From assembly GCA_013334735.1 (NCBI GenBank), contig JAAXXA010000250.1, positions 1 to 5,173 on the forward strand: DNA of 5,173 nucleotides, in the 5' to 3' direction. Shown here one piece after another: positions 1 through 4,361 of the stretch (positions are counted from its first letter, which is position 1; each line of letters starts with the position of its first letter). Both the position numbers and the translations under genes were made by a program. The DNA comes from Bacteroidota bacterium. Its GTDB lineage: Bacteria; Bacteroidota; Bacteroidia; Bacteroidales; CG2-30-32-10. The notes beneath the pieces were generated by a model. It searched no databases. It saw nothing but the letters and a program-made list of their open reading frames with translations, and was not told the DNA's origin.

Positions 1-1175
1 TACTCGAAAATTATTCTGAAGGAAAAACTTCTGCCCAGATGGCAAAACATATTTCCGAAAAAGCATTACGCTACGACCTTACTGTGCCTTTTGCCCGCTA
101 CGTTGTTATGCACCAGCATGAGATTTCTTTCCCTTTTAAACGTTATCAGATACAACCTGTATGGCGCGCCGACAGACCACAAAAAGGGCGCTATCGCGAG
201 TTTCATCAATGCGATGTGGATGTAATAGGAAGTAATTCTCTTCTAAACGAACTTGAACTTATACAATTAACCATCGATATATTCAATAAACTGAACATCT
301 CGGTTGTTATCAAAATCAACAATAGAAAAATTTTGGAAGGATTTGCTGAATCTCTTGGATTGAAGGATAAATTTAACGATTTTATTACTATCCTCGATAA
401 AATTGATAAAATTACAATTCATGATGCAAAGAATGAATTACACAAAAAAGGGTTTTCAGATGATGAAATTCTTAAAATTGTGGAATCAATTAAGAGTATG
501 AGGCAACTTGAATCTAATGATCAAAAATTAGATTTCGTTAAAGAATTTTGCAAAACTTCGGAAATAGGGATGAAAGGTATTCAGGAAGTGGAAAATATTT
601 TTGATTATTTGAAATCGTTACCTGCTGAATATTCAGGATTCCTCAAGACCGAACAAATTGAATTTGACTTTTCTCTTGCGCGTGGTCTTAATTATTATAC
701 AGGAGCTATATTTGAAGTTAAAGCCCGAAATATTGCAATGGGAAGTATTTGTGGTGGCGGTCGCTATGACGACCTTACAGGTATATTCGGATTGCCAAAT
801 GTTTCAGGCGTTGGAATATCTTTTGGCGCCGACAGGATTTATGATGTTTTGAGCGAACTTAGACTTTTTCCAAAAAATACAGACGTAACTTCTCAACTGC
901 TTTTTGTGAACTTAGGCGCTGAAGAAGAGAAATATTGTTTAGCATTGGCTGCGGAAACCAGAAAAAACGGAATTAATACAGAATTGTTTCCTCATGCAGC
1001 AAAATTAAAAAAACAGTTAGATTACGCGAACGCCAATCATATTCCTTATGTTGCAATTATAGGAACTAACGAAATAAAATCAAAGCAGATTACTGTTAAG
1101 AATATGAATTCGGGCGAACAAATGGAGTTAAATATCAATAAACTTATAGAATTACTTAAAGGAATGCTGTTTTAA
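1..1175 (+). CDS. hisS: Histidyl-tRNA synthetase, 5'-truncated by window edge
   Basis: Class II aminoacyl-tRNA synthetase that charges tRNA-His with histidine in the cytoplasm. The reading frame is open from base 3 (first full codon Leu) with no start, so 390 residues are visible. Roughly the first 60-70 residues of a family of about 420-460, including motif 1, lie outside the window. Visible in order (fragment numbering): the ATP/histidine-site segment ALRYDLTVPFARY (21-33); motif 2, with VWRADRPQKGRYREFHQ at 53-69; an insertion domain at about 85-200; the histidine-specific HisA motif LARGLNYYTG (225-234); GGGRYDDL; motif 3, GVGISFGADR (269-278); and an anticodon-binding domain from about 299 to the end. 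The LRYDLTVPFARY and GRYREFHQCD forms resemble eukaryotic/archaeal HisRS more than the E. coli enzyme. HisA has Asn where many homologues have Asp (RGLDYY). It stops in TAA one base before the next gene's ATG, so co-transcription is likely. Confidence 0.97.
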   Translation, partial: LENYSEGKTSAQMAKHISEKALRYDLTVPFARYVVMHQHEISFPFKRYQIQPVWRADRPQKGRYREFHQCDVDVIGSNSLLNELELIQLTIDIFNKLNISVVIKINNRKILEGFAESLGLKDKFNDFITILDKIDKITIHDAKNELHKKGFSDDEILKIVESIKSMRQLESNDQKLDFVKEFCKTSEIGMKGIQEVENIFDYLKSLPAEYSGFLKTEQIEFDFSLARGLNYYTGAIFEVKARNIAMGSICGGGRYDDLTGIFGLPNVSGVGISFGADRIYDVLSELRLFPKNTDVTSQLLFVNLGAEEEKYCLALAAETRKNGINTELFPHAAKLKKQLDYANANHIPYVAIIGTNEIKSKQITVKNMNSGEQMELNINKLIELLKGMLF

Positions 1176-1176
1176 T

Positions 1177-1587
1177 ATGATATATATCACACGCAGAGAA
1201 TCTTTCAATGCCGCTCACCGGCTGTTTAAGAAGGAACTGAGCGATGAAGAGAATTTGAAAATTTTTGGCAAATGTTCAAACCCAAACTGGCATGGGCATA
1301 ATTATACTTTGTTTGTTACTGTAAAAGGAGAAATTAATCCGCAAACAGGTTTGCTAATAAATTTGAAAGACCTAAGTTTATTGCTAAAAGAAATTATTAT
1401 AGATAAAATTGATCACAAAAATATTAATATCGAAGTTGATTTTATGAAAGATGTGCTTGCATCAACTGAAAATATTGCAATAAAAATATGGCAACAGCTC
1501 GAAAATCCGGTTAAGAAAATTGGAGCAGAATTACATTGTGTTAAAATTGTTGAAACCGAAAATAATTTTGTTGAATATTTCGGATAA
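1177..1587 (+). CDS. 6-pyruvoyl-tetrahydropterin synthase / 6-carboxytetrahydropterin synthase family (PTPS-II-like motif)
   Basis: A 136-residue T-fold pterin enzyme acting on 7,8-dihydroneopterin triphosphate, the FolE product. Zinc ligands are His14 (FNAAHRL), His39 and His41 (HGHNY). Cys33 is the expected catalytic thiol, Asp79-His80 (IDHKN) the catalytic pair, STEN at 96-99 a family motif, and Glu126 (VETENN) the expected pterin anchor. Cys33 and the HGH are separated by five residues (CX5HGH), as in animal 6-pyruvoyl-tetrahydropterin synthase. QueD of E. coli has CX3HGH. The segments EENLKIFGKC and GEINPQTG also look like the animal enzyme. The product may therefore be a biopterin precursor rather than the queuosine intermediate, but many bacterial homologues are labelled 6-carboxytetrahydropterin synthase and sequence alone does not decide. 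No gene symbol is given for that reason. The ATG lies one base after the hisS stop, with AAAGGA about 13 bases upstream, which suggests translational coupling. Confidence 0.92.
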   Translation: MIYITRRESFNAAHRLFKKELSDEENLKIFGKCSNPNWHGHNYTLFVTVKGEINPQTGLLINLKDLSLLLKEIIIDKIDHKNINIEVDFMKDVLASTENIAIKIWQQLENPVKKIGAELHCVKIVETENNFVEYFG

Positions 1588-1590
1588 TTA

Positions 1591-1618
1591 TTTTAGATTT
1601 TAAATTTTAGATTTTAGA
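1591..1618. repeat. Four tandem heptamers (TTTTAGA type)
   Basis: Read on the + strand, this is four consecutive 7-base units. Three are TTTTAGA (1591-1597, 1605-1611, 1612-1618) and one is TTTTAAA (1598-1604). The array begins three bases after the stop codon of the pterin synthase gene. The same type of unit recurs in the other intergenic gaps. Confidence 0.85.
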
Positions 1619-1635
1619 TAGAATATCGTCTTTAA

Positions 1636-1663
1636 AAATCATAAATCTTAATTCTAATTTGCC
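1636..1663. repeat. Degenerate heptamers, opposite orientation to the 1591-1618 array
   Basis: Units AAATCAT, AAATCTT, AATTCTA and ATTTGCC follow each other with a 7-base period. The first two, read on the - strand, are AGATTT/TGATTT-like, so they are roughly the reverse complement of the TTTTAGA array just upstream. AGATTT at 1610-1615 can pair with AAATCT at 1643-1648. The 12-mer TCTTAATTCTAA (1646-1657) recurs exactly at 2377-2388 upstream of the next gene but one. Confidence 0.55.
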
Positions 1664-1671
1664 ATGGCGAA
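1658..1671. other. Near-perfect 14-base palindrome upstream of folE
   Basis: The core GCCATGGC (1661-1668) is a perfect 8-base palindrome flanked by TTT and GAA, giving a 14-base dyad with one T/G mismatch. It ends 33 bases before the chosen folE ATG and is the only GC-rich patch in an otherwise very AT-rich gap. It could be a protein-binding site, but nothing in the window shows which protein would bind, and chance is possible. Confidence 0.3.
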
Positions 1672-1704
1672 CATAAATTATTACTAATAACACAAACTCT
1701 ACTT

Positions 1705-2343
1705 ATGAGAGATTTAAACAAAGAAATGGGGCTGCAAAATAAAATGGACGGGTATGAAAAAATTGATGCTTACAACCCCGAATTAATAAAAAAATTATCT
1801 TCACATTATTACGAAATAATTAAACTTATAGGTGAAGATCCTGAAAGAGAAGGTATTTTAAAAACACCTGAACGTGTAGCTAAAGCTATGCAGTTTCTTA
1901 CTCACGGATATGATTTGAATCCTGAAGAAATATTACGTTCAGCCATGTTTAAAGAAGATTACAAACAAATGGTAATTGTAAAAGACATCGAAATCTATTC
2001 AATGTGCGAGCACCACATGCTTCCATTTATTGGAAAAGCGCATGTAGCATATATTCCAAACGGTTACATAGTAGGTTTAAGTAAAATACCCCGGATTGTT
2101 GATGCTTTTGCTCGCCGATTGCAGGTTCAGGAGCGCTTAACTACACAAATTAAAGAATGTATTTTTAATACATTAAAACCTCTGGGTGTTGCAGTTGTTA
2201 TAGAAGCAGAACATTTATGCATGAGAATGAGAGGTATTCAAAAACAAAACTCCGTTGCAACAACATCCGATTTTGTGGGTGCTTTTTGTATAGAAAAAAC
2301 AAGACAGGAATTTATTAATCTGCTTGGCTCTAAATTGCATTAA
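1705..2343 (+). CDS. folE: GTP cyclohydrolase I, zinc-dependent (type IA)
   Basis: Cytoplasmic enzyme converting GTP to 7,8-dihydroneopterin triphosphate plus formate, the first step to folate and other pterins. The 212 residues compare with 222 in E. coli. After a variable N-terminus (1-26) come a helical region containing EREGILKTPERVAKA (47-61) and the T-fold catalytic domain (about 90-200). The zinc ligands are Cys101, His104 and Cys172, in the CEHHMLPF and EHLCMRMRG motifs. His103 and His170 match the catalytic histidines. The substrate-loop residues Ser126, Lys127 and Arg130 (GLSKIPR), Gln142-Glu143 and Arg176 are all present, so the enzyme should be active. The start is uncertain: no Shine-Dalgarno is visible at 1705, and in-frame ATGs at 1726 and 1744 would leave the conserved core intact. 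It lies 117 bases after the pterin synthase gene that would use its product. Confidence 0.97.
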   Translation: MRDLNKEMGLQNKMDGYEKIDAYNPELIKKLSSHYYEIIKLIGEDPEREGILKTPERVAKAMQFLTHGYDLNPEEILRSAMFKEDYKQMVIVKDIEIYSMCEHHMLPFIGKAHVAYIPNGYIVGLSKIPRIVDAFARRLQVQERLTTQIKECIFNTLKPLGVAVVIEAEHLCMRMRGIQKQNSVATTSDFVGAFCIEKTRQEFINLLGSKLH

Positions 2344-2365
2344 CATTTATATAAAATTATTTATT

Positions 2366-2373
2366 TAATTTTG
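2366..2373 (+). promoter_or_regulatory. Possible Bacteroidota -7 promoter box (TAnnTTTG)
   Basis: TAATTTTG matches the Bacteroidota primary-sigma -7 consensus TAnnTTTG exactly. Transcription would start near 2379, giving a leader of about 20 bases before the ATG at 2400. The expected TTTG/TTG element about 20 bases further upstream is not clear (only TTTA near 2346), so this is weak. The box is contained in the repeat 12-mer TTTAATTTTGCA (2364-2375), which also occurs at 4222-4233 where no gene follows on this strand. Confidence 0.3.
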
Positions 2374-2389
2374 CATTCTTAATTCTAAA
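2369..2389. repeat. Three tandem heptamers between folE and the BI-1 gene
   Basis: Units TTTTGCA (2369-2375), TTCTTAA (2376-2382) and TTCTAAA (2383-2389) run in a 7-base period. The preceding bases complete the 12-mer TTTAATTTTGCA, shared exactly with the fabD/sppA gap. TCTTAATTCTAA is shared exactly with the gap upstream of folE. These shared words link this short array to the others. Confidence 0.6.
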
Positions 2390-2399
2390 AAATATAATT

Positions 2400-3152
2400 A
2401 TGTTTAATTTCAATCAAAATCAAAACAACGATTTTAGCTTTGCTAATCAGGAATCAAAATCTATTGTAGTTCCCAAAACCTTTATTGCCAGTGTGTTTTC
2501 GTGGATGGCTATTGCCCTTGGAATTACTGCTTTTATAGCATATTATTTCAGTACTAATGATGTATTTTTCGCTTCCTTGTATTCGGCAGATGTTACTACC
2601 GGAAAGGTAGGAATGACAGGATTAGGCTGGGTTGTTATGTTAGCGCCATTAGGAATGGTTCTTTTAATGTCTTTAGGGTTCAACAAGCTTTCAGCGCAAA
2701 TTCTTACTTTACTTTTTGTTGTTTATTCATTTCTGATGGGCATGAGCCTGAGTTTTATATTTATTGTCTATACTGGAGGTTCTATTTTCCTCACCTTTGG
2801 AGTAACTGCCGCTACTTTTGGAGTTATGGCAATTGCAGGTTACACAACAAATATTGATCTTTCAAAATTCGGCTCTATAATGTATATGGCTTTAATAGGA
2901 ATAATAATAGCAAGCCTTGTTAATATGTTTATGCAAAGCCCGATGTTCGATTGGATAATAAGTATTGCCGGAGTACTTGTATTTACAGGTCTTACCGCAT
3001 GGGATGTTCAGAAACTTAAACGTATCGGCGCAGGAATACAGTTTGGCAGTGAACCCGCAAAAAAACTTATTATAATGGGCGCTCTCACACTTTATCTTGA
3101 TTTTATAAATCTGTTTTTATTTATGCTTCGTTTTTTAGGAAACAGGAAATAA
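2400..3152 (+). CDS. Bax inhibitor-1 (BI-1)/YccA family seven-helix inner-membrane protein
   Basis: Integral membrane protein of 250 residues, in the usual range for bacterial BI-1/UPF0005 proteins. The N-terminus (1-24) is polar and rich in Asn, Gln and Phe. Seven hydrophobic segments follow, at about 28-50, 72-93, 98-124, 129-148, 157-178, 184-202 and 222-246. Family features are MGMSLSFIFIVYTGGSIF (113-130), TAWDVQKLKRI (199-209) and LYLDFINLFLFMLRFLG (231-247). Asp202 and Asp234 match the two conserved acidic residues that form the pH-sensitive pore latch in Bacillus YetJ. Family members include calcium-leak channels (YetJ) and FtsH-associated proteins (E. coli YccA); which role applies here cannot be told from sequence. 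Trp in TAWD stands where Tyr is common. The ATG is preceded by an A/T-rich leader without Shine-Dalgarno. It is 56 bases from folE and 81 from fabD on the same strand, with no functional link to either. Confidence 0.93.
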   Translation: MFNFNQNQNNDFSFANQESKSIVVPKTFIASVFSWMAIALGITAFIAYYFSTNDVFFASLYSADVTTGKVGMTGLGWVVMLAPLGMVLLMSLGFNKLSAQILTLLFVVYSFLMGMSLSFIFIVYTGGSIFLTFGVTAATFGVMAIAGYTTNIDLSKFGSIMYMALIGIIIASLVNMFMQSPMFDWIISIAGVLVFTGLTAWDVQKLKRIGAGIQFGSEPAKKLIIMGALTLYLDFINLFLFMLRFLGNRK

Positions 3153-3160
3153 AAGAAACA

Positions 3161-3227
3161 GAAAGTTTATAAAGTAGAAAGTGAAAAGCAAAAACTTTAT
3201 AACTTTACAAACTTTGAACTTTAAACT
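3161..3227. repeat. Inverted pair of degenerate heptamer arrays, possible A/U-rich hairpin
   Basis: The left half has AAAG ending at 3165, 3174, 3181 and 3188 (steps of 9, 7 and 7). The right half has ACTTT starting at 3194, 3202, 3211 and 3218 (steps of 8, 9 and 7), ending in ACTTTGA, ACTTTAA, ACT. The halves are opposite in orientation. AAAGTTTATAAAGT (3162-3175) can pair with ACTTTATAACTTT (3194-3206) as a 13-pair stem with one bulged base and an 18-base loop. There is no clean U-run immediately after it, so calling it an intrinsic terminator is not justified. It fills nearly the whole gap between the BI-1 gene and fabD. Confidence 0.6.
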
Positions 3228-3233
3228 AATATT

Positions 3234-4112
3234 ATGAAAGCTTACTTATTTCCCGGACAGGGAGCACAATTTGTTGGAATGGGTAAAGATCTTTATGAAA
3301 ATTCCACACTCGCAAAAGAACTTTTTGAAAAGGCTAATCATATTCTTGGTTTCCGCATTACCGACCTGATGTTTAATGGAACCGATGAAGACCTTAGACA
3401 AACGAAAGTAACACAACCGGCTATTTTCCTGCATTCGGTTATATTATCAAAAACTCTTGGGGAAAATTTTAAACCCGATATGGTTGCCGGTCATTCACTT
3501 GGTGAATTTTCGGCATTGGTTGCAAATAAAGCATTATCGTTCGAAGACGGACTTGTTCTTGTTTTTAAAAGAGCTATGGCTATGCAAAAAGCTTGCGAAG
3601 CTCAGCCCTCTACAATGGCTGCCATACTTGGTCTTGATGACAAAATTGCCGAAACCGTATGCAAGTCAATTACCGATGAAATTGTCGTACCTGCAAATTA
3701 TAATAGTCCCGGACAACTTGTTATTTCAGGTTCTATTAAAGGTATAGAAATAGCATGTGAAAAAATGAAAACAGCAGGAGCTAAGAGAGCATTACCATTA
3801 AAAGTTGGCGGAGCATTTCATTCACCACTCATGGAATCGGCAAGAATAGAATTATCGGAAGCAATTAATTCAACAAAATTCAATACTCCTGTTTGTCCTA
3901 TTTATCAAAATGTTAATGCGCAAAGGGTTACCAATCCTGATATCATTAAAGAAAATCTTGTTTCGCAGTTAACTTCACCTGTTCGCTGGACACAAATAGT
4001 ACAAAGCATGATTGCTGATGGCGCCAATACATTTATTGAAGTAGGTCCCGGTACTGTTTTGCAGGGTCTTGTTAAAAAAGTAAAATCCGATGCGGAAGCT
4101 TATAGCGCCTAA
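3234..4112 (+). CDS. fabD: Malonyl-CoA:acyl-carrier-protein transacylase
   Basis: Cytoplasmic enzyme that moves malonyl from CoA to holo-ACP, supplying the extender for type II fatty acid synthesis. The 292 residues are close to the family length (E. coli about 309). Motifs: FPGQGAQ (6-12) contributes to the oxyanion hole. GHSLGE (86-91) carries the nucleophile Ser88. Arg113 (FKRAMAMQ) is the expected salt-bridge partner of the malonyl carboxylate. GAFHSPLM (193-200) carries the catalytic His196, and Gln245 matches the conserved active-site Gln. A ferredoxin-like small subdomain spans about 125-190, and VGPGTVLQGL (270-279) is the C-terminal signature. All catalytic residues are intact. It stands alone, not beside fabH, fabG or acpP. 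No Shine-Dalgarno is seen before the ATG; AAACTTTG at 3209-3216 differs from the TAnnTTTG box at one position. The single-domain length argues against a polyketide synthase acyltransferase. Confidence 0.97.
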   Translation: MKAYLFPGQGAQFVGMGKDLYENSTLAKELFEKANHILGFRITDLMFNGTDEDLRQTKVTQPAIFLHSVILSKTLGENFKPDMVAGHSLGEFSALVANKALSFEDGLVLVFKRAMAMQKACEAQPSTMAAILGLDDKIAETVCKSITDEIVVPANYNSPGQLVISGSIKGIEIACEKMKTAGAKRALPLKVGGAFHSPLMESARIELSEAINSTKFNTPVCPIYQNVNAQRVTNPDIIKENLVSQLTSPVRWTQIVQSMIADGANTFIEVGPGTVLQGLVKKVKSDAEAYSA

Positions 4113-4149
4113 AATAGAGTTTGTCCATAGTGTCGCCAAAATAAAAATA

Positions 4150-4191
4150 TTGCAAATTGCAAAAATTAAATTGTAAATTGTAAATTTTTAA
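4150..4191. repeat. Six tandem heptamers (TTGCAAA / TTGTAAA type)
   Basis: Unbroken 7-base period over 42 bases: TTGCAAA twice (4150-4163), AATTAAA (4164-4170), TTGTAAA twice (4171-4184), TTTTTAA (4185-4191). On the - strand the units read TTTGCAA and TTTACAA, matching the TTTTGCA-type units downstream but in the opposite orientation. TGCAAAAATTAAA (4158-4170) can pair with TTTAATTTTGCA (4222-4233) with one bulged A. Confidence 0.85.
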
Positions 4192-4219
4192 GACTTAGGA
4201 TTACCAATGTTTATGCTGT

Positions 4220-4261
4220 TTTTTAATTTTGCACTTTAGATTTTGCATTTTAAAATTTGCA
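4220..4261. repeat. Six tandem heptamers (TTTTGCA type)
   Basis: Unbroken 7-base period over 42 bases: TTTTTAA, TTTTGCA, CTTTAGA, TTTTGCA, TTTTAAA and ATTTGCA. It has the same length as the 4150-4191 array and lies 28 bases downstream of it in roughly inverted orientation. TTTTAAA is identical to a unit of the array at 1591-1618. The first 12 bases from 4222 duplicate 2364-2375 exactly. Confidence 0.85.
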
Positions 4262-4316
4262 CTATATATTTTCATACTATGAGTTTACAGACAGACACTA
4301 AATATAGAAATCCTAA

Positions 4317-4357
4317 CTTTAGGCACTCCAAACTCTAGGCACTTTAGGCACTAATTT
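4317..4357. repeat. Mixed 9- and 7-base repeats with three TAGGCAC copies
   Basis: Consecutive units are CTTTAGGCA (4317-4325), CTCCAAA (4326-4332), CTCTAGGCA (4333-4341), CTTTAGGCA (4342-4350) and CTAATTT (4351-4357). The 9-base unit looks like the heptamer CTTTAGA with two extra bases, so this may be a divergent member of the same repeat family. It ends five bases before the sppA stop codon. Confidence 0.7.
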
Positions 4358-4361
4358 CTTT

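Larger units (their letters stand above)
4113..4361. other. Convergent intergenic region, 249 bases, repeat-filled, no gene seen
   Basis: This is the space between the 3' ends of fabD (+) and sppA (-). It contains no credible coding frame, tRNA or classical GC-rich terminator hairpin. It is dominated by short tandem arrays listed separately (4150-4191, 4220-4261, 4317-4357). The remaining bases (4113-4149, 4192-4219, 4262-4308) are AT-rich without clear structure. TTAGGATT (4195-4202) and AATCCTAA (4309-4316) form an 8-base inverted pair that may be chance. Transcripts from both flanking genes must end in or near this region, so the A/U-rich inverted arrays may assist termination on both strands. 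That role is inference. Confidence 0.6.

Noticed and set aside
658..852. Open frame of 64 codons on the + strand inside hisS
   Set aside because: It overlaps the HisA and motif 3 region of hisS in another frame and has no independent support.
3246..3434. Open frame of 62 codons on the - strand inside fabD
   Set aside because: It lies fully within the N-terminal coding region of an intact fabD, shows no recognisable motif, and is best explained as an antisense shadow.
3457..3747. Open frame of 96 codons on the + strand inside fabD
   Set aside because: It overlaps the catalytic GHSLGE region of fabD in another frame and has no recognisable domain.
4224..4231. TAATTTTG as a promoter on the + strand
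   Set aside because: It matches TAnnTTTG, but only the 3' end of an oppositely oriented gene lies downstream; it is listed only as part of the repeat.
4150..4261. CRISPR array
   Set aside because: Units are 7 bases in direct tandem with no unique spacers and no cas gene nearby.
4126..4281. CATAGT (4126-4131) and ACTATG (4276-4281) as terminal inverted repeats of a small mobile element
   Set aside because: Only six bases match, there is no flanking target duplication, and such a match is expected by chance in AT-rich DNA.
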